Below are positions 15,531 to 23,728 of a stretch of DNA of 64,000 bases, one piece after another. A program made the translations under genes and the position numbers. The notes beneath the pieces were generated by a model, which was not told the DNA's origin, searched no databases, and saw only the letters and a list, made by a program, of their open reading frames with translations. Within the stretch, counting starts at the first letter, position 1, and every line of letters starts with the position of its first letter. Source of the DNA: Sphingopyxis sp. UBA6723 (GTDB lineage Bacteria; Pseudomonadota; Alphaproteobacteria; Sphingomonadales; Sphingomonadaceae); NCBI RefSeq assembly GCF_002454115.1, contig NZ_DKIH01000013.1, forward strand, positions 133,717 to 197,716, in the 5' to 3' direction.

Positions 15531-17543
15531 ATGCCTAAAGTCACCGTAGATGGCGTAGAAATCGACGTTCCGCAGGGCGCGACCGTTTTGCAGGCGTGCG
15601 AGCTGGCGGGGAAGGAAATCCCGCGCTTTTGCTACCACGAACGACTGTCGATCGCCGGCAATTGCCGTATGTGCTTGGTCGAGGTTGCCCCCGGCCCGCC
15701 GAAGCCGCAGGCGTCGTGCGCGCTGCCGACTGCCGAGGGGCAGATCATCAAGACCGACAGCCCGATGGTGAAAAAGGCGCGCGAAGGGGTGATGGAGTTC
15801 CTGCTCATCAACCACCCGCTCGACTGCCCGATCTGCGACCAAGGCGGCGAGTGCGATTTGCAGGACCAGAGCATCGCCTATGGCCGCGGCGCAACGCGCT
15901 ATGACGAGAATAAGCGCGCGGTGACCGAGAAATATATGGGGCCGATCGTCAAGACGGTGATGACCCGCTGTATCCAGTGCACGCGCTGCGTCCGCTTTGC
16001 CGAGGAAGTCGCCGGGGTCGAGGACATTGGCGCGATCGGGCGCGGCGAGAATATGCAGATCACGTCGTATCTGGAACGCGCTGTCGCGAGCGAGTTGTCG
16101 GGCAATGTCGTCGACCTCTGCCCGGTCGGGGCGCTGACCAGCAAACCCTATGCGTTCGAAGCGCGGCCATGGGAACTGACCAAGACGCTGGGCATCGACA
16201 TGATGGACGCGGTCGGCACCAATGTGCGCATCGACGCGCGCGGGCGCCAGGTGCTTCGCGTGCTGCCGCGGATCAACGACGATGTGAACGAGGAATGGGC
16301 GAGCGACAAGACGCGCCACCATGTCGACGGCCTGACTCGCCGCCGCCTCGACCGGCCCTATGTGCGCAAGGACGGCCAGCTAGTCGAAGCGACGTGGGCC
16401 GAGGCGTTCGAAGCGATCAAGGCGGTCAACGCCGGTAAGTCGGTCGCGGCGATTGCGGGCGATCTGTCGGATTGCGAAACGATGTTTGCGGCGAAGGCGC
16501 TGGTCAATGCGCTTGGCTCGACCTTGCTCGAAGGCCGCCAGACCGGGCTCGACTATGACGTCTCCAGCCTGTCGGCGGTAAATTTCAACACCGGTATCGC
16601 CGAGGCCGAAAATGCCGACGTGATCCTTCTGGTCGGCACCAACCTGCGCTGGGAAGCGCCGCTGATCAACACGCGCATCCGTAAGGCGGTGTGGAAGAAG
16701 GGCGCGAAGGCTTTCGCGGTCGGTCCCGAGAAGGACCAGACGTATAAGGTCAGCTGGCTCGGCGACGATGCCTCGCTGGTGGCCAAGCTGCCCGCAGCGG
16801 CGCTTGACGCGCTGAAGGGCGCCGAACGCCCGCTGATCATCGTCGGCGGCGGCGGCCTTGCCGTCCCCGGCATCCATGGTGCGGCGCTGGCGCTCGCCAA
16901 ATCGGTGAACGCGGTCAAGGATGGCTGGAACGGCTTTTCGGTCGTCCATATGGCGGCGAGCCGCATGGGTGGGCTGATGCTCGGCTATGCGCAGCCCGGC
17001 GGGATCAAGGACATTGTTGCGGCGAAGCCGAAGCTGGCGTTTTTCCTCGGCGCCGACGAGGTCGATTTCACCGGCTTTGCCAAGACGCTGAAGGTCTATG
17101 TCGGCCATCATGGTGACAAGGGCGCCCATGCCGCCGACGTCATCCTGCCCGCGGCGGCTTGGCCCGAAAAGGACTTCACCACGGTCAACACCGAGGGCCG
17201 CGTCCAGCGCAGCGAAAAGGCGGTGTTCGCACCGGGCGACGCGCGCGAAGACTGGAGCATTTTCCGGGCTTTGGCGGATACGCTGGGCGTGTCGCTTGGC
17301 TTCGACAGCTTCGATGCGTGCCGCGCGGCGATGATTGCGGCAGTTCCGGCGCTCGGCGTCGAAGGCGTCGCCGATTACGGCTGGTCGGCCCCCAAACTGC
17401 CCGCCAAGCCCGAGGCGCGCGCGATCCCGTCGCCGATCAAGGATTTTTACCTCACCAACGCCATCTGCCGCGCGTCGCCGACGATGCAGCGCTGCTCGGA
17501 CGAAATTCTCCATGGCGGTGACTATGCGGAGGCCGCGGAATGA
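15531..17543 (+). CDS. nuoG: NADH-quinone oxidoreductase subunit G
   Basis: 670 residues. The N-terminal 2Fe-2S ligands are Cys34, Cys45, Cys48 and Cys63. A His/Cys set follows (His95, Cys99, Cys102, Cys108 in 'CPICDQGGEC'), then a 4Fe-4S set 'CIQCTRC' (147-153) with the Cys in 'DLCPVG'. The rest is a molybdopterin-oxidoreductase-like fold that binds no cofactor in most complex I enzymes. It is the intact copy. Its first 76 bases are duplicated upstream at 14782. It ends by ATGA overlap with a repeat-derived ORF. Confidence 0.97.
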   Translation: MPKVTVDGVEIDVPQGATVLQACELAGKEIPRFCYHERLSIAGNCRMCLVEVAPGPPKPQASCALPTAEGQIIKTDSPMVKKAREGVMEFLLINHPLDCPICDQGGECDLQDQSIAYGRGATRYDENKRAVTEKYMGPIVKTVMTRCIQCTRCVRFAEEVAGVEDIGAIGRGENMQITSYLERAVASELSGNVVDLCPVGALTSKPYAFEARPWELTKTLGIDMMDAVGTNVRIDARGRQVLRVLPRINDDVNEEWASDKTRHHVDGLTRRRLDRPYVRKDGQLVEATWAEAFEAIKAVNAGKSVAAIAGDLSDCETMFAAKALVNALGSTLLEGRQTGLDYDVSSLSAVNFNTGIAEAENADVILLVGTNLRWEAPLINTRIRKAVWKKGAKAFAVGPEKDQTYKVSWLGDDASLVAKLPAAALDALKGAERPLIIVGGGGLAVPGIHGAALALAKSVNAVKDGWNGFSVVHMAASRMGGLMLGYAQPGGIKDIVAAKPKLAFFLGADEVDFTGFAKTLKVYVGHHGDKGAHAADVILPAAAWPEKDFTTVNTEGRVQRSEKAVFAPGDAREDWSIFRALADTLGVSLGFDSFDACRAAMIAAVPALGVEGVADYGWSAPKLPAKPEARAIPSPIKDFYLTNAICRASPTMQRCSDEILHGGDYAEAAE

Positions 17544-17671
17544 TGGCGTTCTTTAACCGCCGTGCCCCGGACTTGATCCTGGGCCCAACACCGGACCTAT
17601 GCTCTTGCCGCTACGGCAGGAGATGGGCCCCTGCCTTCGCAGGGGCGCATGCCATTGAGGTAAGCGCATGA
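17540..17671 (+). CDS. Repeat-derived 43-codon ORF linking nuoG to nuoH
   Basis: Begins at an ATGA overlapping the nuoG stop and ends at an ATGA overlapping the nuoH start, with 43 sense codons and no interruption. Most of it is palindromic repeat sequence ('PAFAGAH' is a translated repeat arm). It has the same design as the ORF at 13183, although the repeat sequence differs. A coupling role is inferred. Peptide function is doubtful. Confidence 0.45.
   Translation: MMAFFNRRAPDLILGPTPDLCSCRYGRRWAPAFAGAHAIEVSA
17560..17650. repeat. Palindromic repeat inside the nuo operon (nuoG-nuoH)
   Basis: Contains the hairpin CCCCTGC - CTTC - GCAGGGG (17628-17645), a GGGCCC pair flanking the middle, and a CTTGCCG / CGGCAGG arm. 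It separates nuoG and nuoH by 124 bases. The boundaries are approximate. Confidence 0.6.
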
Positions 17672-18717
17672 CCGAGACCTTTATCTCTTGGGGCATGGAC
17701 CCGAACTGGGCGTGGGGCGTGGCAACCGTCGCGGGCATCCTGCTGATCGCGTTGCCGCTGATGCTGGCGGTCGCGATGATCATCTATGCCGACCGCAAAA
17801 TCTGGGCGGCGATTGCGCTGCGCCGCGGGCCGAATGTCGTCGGTCCCTTCGGCCTGCTGCAGAGCTTTGCCGACGGTTTGAAAGTGTTCCTGCAGGAAAC
17901 GATCATCCCGACCGGCGCCAATCGCGGGCTGTTCCTGATCGCGCCGATCATCACCTTCACCGTCGCGCTGATGGCGTGGGCGGTGATCCCGTTCAATTCG
18001 GGCGCGGTGCTCGCCGACATCAACGTCGGATTGCTCTACATCCTCGCGATTTCTTCACTTGGCGTTTATGGCGTCGTGCTGTCGGGCTGGGCCTCGAACT
18101 CGAAATATCCCTTCTTTTCCGCGATGCGCGCCGCGGCGCAGATGATCTCTTATGAAGTGTCGATCGGGTTTATCCTGGTGGGTGTCGTGCTCTATGCCGA
18201 CAGCTTCAACCTCAACGAAATCATCAAGGCACAGCAGGGTCATGGGCTCGGCATCGTCAACGCCTTTGGCTTCAACTTGCTGCTGTTCCCGCTCGCGGTG
18301 ATCTTCCTGATCGCCAGCCTCGCCGAAACTGCGCGCGCCCCGTTCGATCTGACCGAAGCCGAGAGCGAGCTCGTCGCGGGCTATCAGACCGAATATTCGT
18401 CGATGAGCTTCGCGCTGTTCTGGCTCGGCGAATATGCCAATGTGCTGCTGATGGCGACGCTCAACGCCGTGTTGTTCTGGGGTGGCTGGCTGCCGCCGCT
18501 TAACATCGACCTGATCCCATGGTTCGACATTCCGGGGATCATCTGGCTGTTCGCCAAGATCCTGTTTTTCTTCTTCATCTTCAGCTGGGTGAAGGCGACC
18601 GTGCCGCGCTACCGCTATGACCAGCTGATGCGCCTGGGCTGGAAAATCTTCCTGCCGATCAGCTTGATCTGGATCTTCCTGATCTCGGGCTGGCTGATGC
18701 TGACGAGGTACTCATGA
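17668..18717 (+). CDS. nuoH: NADH-quinone oxidoreductase subunit H
   Basis: 349 residues with about eight membrane helices. 'DRKIWAAIALRRGPNVVGPFG' and 'AETARAPFDLTEAESELVAGY' are the family signatures, with the acidic loop that helps form the quinone tunnel. It connects the peripheral and membrane arms. The stop overlaps the nuoI ATG (ATGA). Confidence 0.97.
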   Translation: MTETFISWGMDPNWAWGVATVAGILLIALPLMLAVAMIIYADRKIWAAIALRRGPNVVGPFGLLQSFADGLKVFLQETIIPTGANRGLFLIAPIITFTVALMAWAVIPFNSGAVLADINVGLLYILAISSLGVYGVVLSGWASNSKYPFFSAMRAAAQMISYEVSIGFILVGVVLYADSFNLNEIIKAQQGHGLGIVNAFGFNLLLFPLAVIFLIASLAETARAPFDLTEAESELVAGYQTEYSSMSFALFWLGEYANVLLMATLNAVLFWGGWLPPLNIDLIPWFDIPGIIWLFAKILFFFFIFSWVKATVPRYRYDQLMRLGWKIFLPISLIWIFLISGWLMLTRYS

Positions 18718-19202
18718 CATCTATTGCCCACCTCATCAAAAGCTTCACCTTGTGGGAGTTTGTGAAGGCGCACGCCCTCACGCTTAAATATTTCTTCAAG
18801 CCGAAGGCGACGATCAACTATCCGTTCGAGAAGAACCCGCTGAGCCCGCGGTTCCGCGGCGAGCATGCGCTGCGTCGTTATCCGAACGGCGAGGAACGCT
18901 GCATCGCGTGCAAGCTGTGCGAAGCGGTGTGCCCGGCGCAGGCGATCACGATCGAGGCCGAGCCGCGCGATGACGGCTCGCGCCGCACGACGCGCTACGA
19001 CATCGACATGACCAAGTGCATTTATTGCGGCTTCTGTCAGGAAGCGTGCCCGGTCGATGCGGTGGTCGAGGGGCCGAACTTCGAATATGCGACCGAAACG
19101 CGCGAAGAACTGCTGTATGACAAGGCCAAGCTGCTCGCCAATGGCGACAAATGGGAACGCGCGATCGCGGCAAATCTTGCCGCCGACGCGCCCTATCGGT
19201 AA
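18714..19202 (+). CDS. nuoI: NADH-quinone oxidoreductase subunit I
   Basis: 162 residues, ferredoxin-like. Two 4Fe-4S motifs are complete: Cys63, 66, 69, 73 ('CIACKLCEAVCP') and Cys102, 105, 108, 112 ('CIYCGFCQEACP'), for clusters N6a and N6b. An N-terminal amphipathic segment anchors it on the membrane. Twelve bases separate it from nuoJ. Confidence 0.97.
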   Translation: MTSIAHLIKSFTLWEFVKAHALTLKYFFKPKATINYPFEKNPLSPRFRGEHALRRYPNGEERCIACKLCEAVCPAQAITIEAEPRDDGSRRTTRYDIDMTKCIYCGFCQEACPVDAVVEGPNFEYATETREELLYDKAKLLANGDKWERAIAANLAADAPYR

Positions 19203-19214
19203 GGGCGCGCGCAC

Positions 19215-19826
19215 ATGATCCAGCTTATCGCCTTTTACCTGTTCGCGACCATCGTCATCGCCTCCGCAGCGATGGTGATTTTCGCGCGCAACCCGGTCCA
19301 CAGCGTGATGTGGCTGATCCTCGCCTTCTTCAACGCGGCGGGGTTGATGCTGCTGGCAGGGGCCGAGTTCATCGCGATGCTGCTCGTCATCGTTTATGTC
19401 GGCGCGGTGGCGGTGCTGTTCCTGTTCGTCGTGATGATGCTCAACATCGATTTCGCCGAGCTGCGCGCCGGTTTTGTGCGCTACCTGCCGCTCGGCGCAC
19501 TGGTCGCCATCATCCTCGTCGCCGAGCTGATCTTTGCGCTGGGCGCGTGGAGTGCGGGCGGGGTCGATCTGGCCGCGCGCGCTGCGCCAGCAGTCACTGA
19601 CAAGAGCAATATCCAGCAGATCGGCGAGCTGCTTTACACGCGTTACATCTTCCTGTTCGAGGCGGCGGGGATCATCCTGCTCGTCGCGATGATCGGCGCG
19701 ATCGTGCTGACGCATCGCCAGCGTGGCGGGGTGCGTATCCAGAATATCTCGTCTCAGAACCAGCGCCGTCCGCAGGACGCAACGCGGCTTGTCGATCCGG
19801 GCGTCGGGCAGGGGATGGAATTGTGA
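19215..19826 (+). CDS. nuoJ: NADH-quinone oxidoreductase subunit J
   Basis: 203 residues with five membrane helices. Helix three carries 'EFIAMLLVIVYVGAVAVLFLFVVMML', the site of the pi-bulge of complex I. The tail after 'THRQRGGVR' is polar. It links the quinone site to the proton-pumping antiporter-like subunits. The stop overlaps the GTG of nuoK (GTGA). Confidence 0.95.
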   Translation: MIQLIAFYLFATIVIASAAMVIFARNPVHSVMWLILAFFNAAGLMLLAGAEFIAMLLVIVYVGAVAVLFLFVVMMLNIDFAELRAGFVRYLPLGALVAIILVAELIFALGAWSAGGVDLAARAAPAVTDKSNIQQIGELLYTRYIFLFEAAGIILLVAMIGAIVLTHRQRGGVRIQNISSQNQRRPQDATRLVDPGVGQGMEL

Positions 19827-20128
19827 TTTCGGTCGGTCATTATCTTGCCGTATCGGCGGTGCTGTTCACGCTCGGCGTGCTCGGCATCTTCATCAACCGC
19901 AAGAATATCATCGTCATCCTGATGGCGATCGAGCTGATCCTGCTCGCGGTGAATATCAACCTCGTCGCGTTCAGCGCGGCGCTGGGCGACCTGGTCGGAC
20001 AGGTTTTTGCGATGTTCGTGCTGACGGTGGCGGCGGGCGAGGCTGCAATCGGGCTTGCCATTCTTGTGATCTATTTCCGCGGCCGCGGCACCATTGCGGT
20101 CGATGACGCCAACCGGATGAAGGGGTAA
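19823..20128 (+). CDS. nuoK: NADH-quinone oxidoreductase subunit K
   Basis: 101 residues from a GTG overlapping the nuoJ stop; three membrane helices. 'MAIELILLAVNINLV' holds the conserved membrane Glu, and 'AAGEAAIGLAILV' the second. Part of the proton pathway. Four bases separate it from nuoL. Confidence 0.96.
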   Translation: MISVGHYLAVSAVLFTLGVLGIFINRKNIIVILMAIELILLAVNINLVAFSAALGDLVGQVFAMFVLTVAAGEAAIGLAILVIYFRGRGTIAVDDANRMKG

Positions 20129-20132
20129 GCCG

Positions 20133-22178
20133 GTGATTCAGGCGATCGTTTTCCTGCCGCTGCTCGCGGCGCTTGTCGCAGGGCTGGGCCAGCGAGCCAT
20201 TGGTCCGTTCGCGGCCAAGCTGATCACCACTGGCGCGCTGTTCACCAGCGCGGCGCTCAGCTGGCCGATCTTTCTGTCGTTCGTGATGGGGACCGGCGAG
20301 GCCGAAGTCGTCACCGTGCTGCACTGGGTGTCGTCGGGCGCGCTGCAATTCAACTGGGAGCTGCGCATCGACGCACTGACCGCTGTGATGCTCGTTGTCA
20401 TCACGACGGTGTCGGCGCTCGTCCACCTCTACAGCTGGGGCTATATGGAGGAAGACCCGGACCAGCCGCGCTTCTTCGCCTATCTCTCGCTCTTCACCTT
20501 CGCGATGTTGATGCTCGTGACTGCGAACAACCTGGTCCAGATGTTCTTCGGTTGGGAAGGCGTCGGACTCGCGTCGTATCTCCTCATCGGCTTCTGGTAC
20601 AAGAAGCCGAGCGCCAATGCCGCGGCGATCAAGGCGTTCGTCGTCAACCGCGTCGGCGATCTGGGCTTCATGCTCGGCATTTTCGGCACCTTCCTGGTGT
20701 TCGGCACCGTCTCGATCCCCGAGATCCTCGCCGCTGCGCCTGGAATGGCGGGTTCGACAATCAGCTTCATGGGGATGCGTCTCGACACGATGACGATCCT
20801 CTGCCTGCTGTTGTTCATCGGCGCGATGGGCAAGTCAGCGCAGCTCGGTCTGCACACCTGGCTGCCCGACGCGATGGAAGGTCCGACCCCGGTGTCGGCG
20901 CTGATCCACGCCGCAACGATGGTCACCGCGGGCGTCTTCATGGTCTGCCGCCTATCGCCGATGTTCGAGATGTCGGACGTCGCGCAGGGTGTCGTGATGT
21001 TCGTCGGCGCCGCGACCTGTTTCTTCGCCGCGACCGTCGCGACGACGCAGTGGGACATCAAGCGCGTCATCGCCTATTCGACCTGTTCGCAGCTTGGCTA
21101 TATGTTCTTCGCCGCGGGCGCGGGCGCTTATGGCGCCGCGATGTTCCATTTATTCACGCATGCCTTCTTCAAGGCTTTGCTATTCCTGGGCGCCGGTTCG
21201 GTCATCCATGCGATGCACCATGAACAGGACATGCGTTATTATGGCGCGCTGCGGAAAGAAATCCCGATCACCTATTGGGCGATGATGCTGGGCACGCTGG
21301 CGATCACCGGCGTCGGCATCTATGGCGTGTTCGGTTTTGCGGGCTTCTATTCGAAGGACGGCATCCTGGAAGCGGCCTTCGCAAGCGGGGGAGGCGGGGT
21401 GATCGCTTTCTGGGTCGGCATTTTTGTCGCCTTCCTCACCAGCTTCTATTCGTGGCGCCTCGTCTTCCTGACCTTCCATGGCAAAGCGCGCTGGGAGCAA
21501 AGCGAGCATATCCAGCATGCTGTGCATGACGATCATGGGCATGGTCACGACGACCACGCCCACGCGGCCCATGACGATCATCATCACGCCGCGCAGGGCG
21601 ATGGCACCGCTGGCTACAAGCCTCACGAAAGTCCGGTCACCATGCTGATCCCGCTGATCATTCTGTCGATCGGCGCGGTGTTCGCAGGCTTCGCGTTCAA
21701 ATATCCGTTCATCTATCCCGACGAAGGTCTGGCTTTCTGGAACGGGAGTCTCGCTTTCGACGCCGAACTGATGCACGCCGCGCATGAAGTGCCGCTGTGG
21801 GTGAAATGGACGCCGTTTACGGTGATGGCGATCGGGCTGTTCCTCGCGTGGAACAGCTATATTCGCAACACGACGTTGCCGGGCCGCTTCGTGGCGCAGT
21901 TCAAGCTGCTCCACCAATTCCTGTTCAACAAATGGTATTTCGACGAGCTCTACAACATCGTCTTCGTGAAGCCTGCCTTCGCAATCGGCCGCTTCTTCTG
22001 GAAGCGCGGCGATGAGCAGACCATCGACCGCTTCGGTCCCGATGGTGCGGCGGCGCTCGTCCAGGGCGGCACGCGGCTCGCGGTGCGGCTGCAATCGGGT
22101 TATGTTTATGGATATGCGTTTGTGATGCTGCTCGGGCTTGTCGGCCTCGCCAGCTGGGCCATGGTGAAGTTCCTGTGA
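20133..22178 (+). CDS. nuoL: NADH-quinone oxidoreductase subunit L, with His-rich loop
   Basis: 681 residues from a GTG. It is an antiporter-like subunit with 'FFGWEGVGLASYLLIGFWY', 'HTWLPDAMEGPTPVSALIHAATMVTAG' (broken here: the TM8 signature) and the long lateral C-terminal helix. About residues 459-490 (21509-21600) form a loop dense in His and Asp (for example 'DDHGHGHDDHAHAAHDDHHH'), absent from the E. coli protein. The loop lies between membrane helices and may bind metal or simply be tolerated. The stop overlaps the nuoM GTG. Confidence 0.96.
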   Translation: MIQAIVFLPLLAALVAGLGQRAIGPFAAKLITTGALFTSAALSWPIFLSFVMGTGEAEVVTVLHWVSSGALQFNWELRIDALTAVMLVVITTVSALVHLYSWGYMEEDPDQPRFFAYLSLFTFAMLMLVTANNLVQMFFGWEGVGLASYLLIGFWYKKPSANAAAIKAFVVNRVGDLGFMLGIFGTFLVFGTVSIPEILAAAPGMAGSTISFMGMRLDTMTILCLLLFIGAMGKSAQLGLHTWLPDAMEGPTPVSALIHAATMVTAGVFMVCRLSPMFEMSDVAQGVVMFVGAATCFFAATVATTQWDIKRVIAYSTCSQLGYMFFAAGAGAYGAAMFHLFTHAFFKALLFLGAGSVIHAMHHEQDMRYYGALRKEIPITYWAMMLGTLAITGVGIYGVFGFAGFYSKDGILEAAFASGGGGVIAFWVGIFVAFLTSFYSWRLVFLTFHGKARWEQSEHIQHAVHDDHGHGHDDHAHAAHDDHHHAAQGDGTAGYKPHESPVTMLIPLIILSIGAVFAGFAFKYPFIYPDEGLAFWNGSLAFDAELMHAAHEVPLWVKWTPFTVMAIGLFLAWNSYIRNTTLPGRFVAQFKLLHQFLFNKWYFDELYNIVFVKPAFAIGRFFWKRGDEQTIDRFGPDGAAALVQGGTRLAVRLQSGYVYGYAFVMLLGLVGLASWAMVKFL

Positions 22179-23728
22179 GCGGCTTTCCGATCCTTTCGCT
22201 GATGCTGGCGATCCCCGCGGTCGCCGCCATCGCGTGCCTGTTCGCGGGTGACAAAATGGCGCGCTGGGTCGCATTCGGCGCGACGCTGGTGACCTTCGTC
22301 CTCGGCTGCGTGATGTGGGCGCAGTTCGACATCGGCGGGCCGCAGTGGCAGTTCACCGAACGCGCCGACCTGTTCGGGCGGTTCAGCTGGGCGCTCGGCA
22401 TCGACGGCATGGCGCTGATGCTGATCATGCTCAGCGTGTTCCTGATGCCGCTGTGCATCCTTGCCAGTTGGGACGCGATCAAGAGCCGTGTTGGCCTCTA
22501 CATGGCGATGTTCCTCGTCATGGAAACGATCATGATCGGCGTGTTCTGCGCCCAGGATCTGCTGCTGTTCTACATCTTCTTCGAGGCTGGCCTGATCCCG
22601 ATGTATTTCATCATCGGCATCTGGGGCGGCGCGAACCGCAAATATGCGGCTTATAAATTCTTCCTCTATACGCTGCTCGGATCGGTGCTGATGCTGATCG
22701 CGATGATCGCGATGATCGCCGAAGCGGGAACGACCGACATCCCGACGCTCCTCAATTACGACTTCCCGGTCGAAATGCAGACGTGGCTGTGGCTCGCGTT
22801 CTTCGCCAGCCTTGCGGTCAAGATGCCGATGTGGCCCGTCCACACCTGGCTGCCCGACGCGCATGTGCAGGCGCCGACCGCGGGGTCGATGATCTTGGCC
22901 GGCGTGCTGCTCAAACTCGGCGCTTATGGCTTCATCCGCTTCATGATGCCGATGTTCCCCGACGCGTCGGCGCAGCTGATGTGGATCGTCTTTGGCCTTT
23001 CGATGGTGGCGGTGGTCTATACCAGCCTCGTCGCGCTGGTGCAGAGCGACATGAAAAAGCTGATCGCTTATTCTTCGGTCGCGCATATGGCGATTGTCAC
23101 CGCGGGCCTGTTCGCGTTCAACCAGCAAGGCATCGAAGGCGCACTGATCATCATGCTCAGCCACGGCGTCGTGTCGGCCGCGCTCTTCTTCTGCGTCGGT
23201 GTGATCTATGATCGGCTGCACACGCGCGAGATCGACCGTTATGGCGGGCTCGCGGTCAACATGCCGGCTTATGCGATCTTCTTCATGCTCTTTACAATGG
23301 CGTCGATTGGCTTGCCGGGCACCAGCGGTTTCGTTGGTGAATTCCTGAGCCTCGCCGGGATTTATGAAGCTTCGAGCTGGGTCGCCTTCGTCTGCACCAC
23401 CGGGATCATCCTCGGCGCCGCATATATGCTCTATCTCTATCGCCGCGTCGTGTTCGGCGAACTCACCAAGGACGATGTCAAGGCGATGCCCGACCTCAAT
23501 CCCCGCGAATGGGCGGTGCTGGCGCCGCTGGCCGCAGTGGCACTGTGGATGGGTGTTTATCCCGAAAGCTTCCTCGCGCCGATGCGCGGCGATGTGACGA
23601 CGGTGGTCGCGCGGCTCGCTCCGGCCAAACCTGCGGGCGATGCCCATCTGGCCGCCGGCAAGCCGCAGCCCGCCAAGGCGCAGGGCGAAGCCGCCCACGG
23701 ATCGAGCCATGCGGGAGGCGTCCAATGA
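22175..23728 (+). CDS. nuoM: NADH-quinone oxidoreductase subunit M
   Basis: 517 residues from a GTG overlapping the nuoL stop. Antiporter-like subunit with about fourteen helices. 'FYIFFEAGLIPMY' has the conserved Glu, and 'KMPMWPVHTWLPDAHVQAPTAGS' the Lys of the channel. The C-terminal tail is Ala/Pro/His rich. The stop overlaps the nuoN ATG (ATGA). Confidence 0.97.
   Translation: MSGFPILSLMLAIPAVAAIACLFAGDKMARWVAFGATLVTFVLGCVMWAQFDIGGPQWQFTERADLFGRFSWALGIDGMALMLIMLSVFLMPLCILASWDAIKSRVGLYMAMFLVMETIMIGVFCAQDLLLFYIFFEAGLIPMYFIIGIWGGANRKYAAYKFFLYTLLGSVLMLIAMIAMIAEAGTTDIPTLLNYDFPVEMQTWLWLAFFASLAVKMPMWPVHTWLPDAHVQAPTAGSMILAGVLLKLGAYGFIRFMMPMFPDASAQLMWIVFGLSMVAVVYTSLVALVQSDMKKLIAYSSVAHMAIVTAGLFAFNQQGIEGALIIMLSHGVVSAALFFCVGVIYDRLHTREIDRYGGLAVNMPAYAIFFMLFTMASIGLPGTSGFVGEFLSLAGIYEASSWVAFVCTTGIILGAAYMLYLYRRVVFGELTKDDVKAMPDLNPREWAVLAPLAAVALWMGVYPESFLAPMRGDVTTVVARLAPAKPAGDAHLAAGKPQPAKAQGEAAHGSSHAGGVQ

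Noticed and set aside
13183..17671. Repeats in the nuo operon as insertion sequences
   Set aside because: No transposase and no target-site duplication is visible; they are short palindromic elements.
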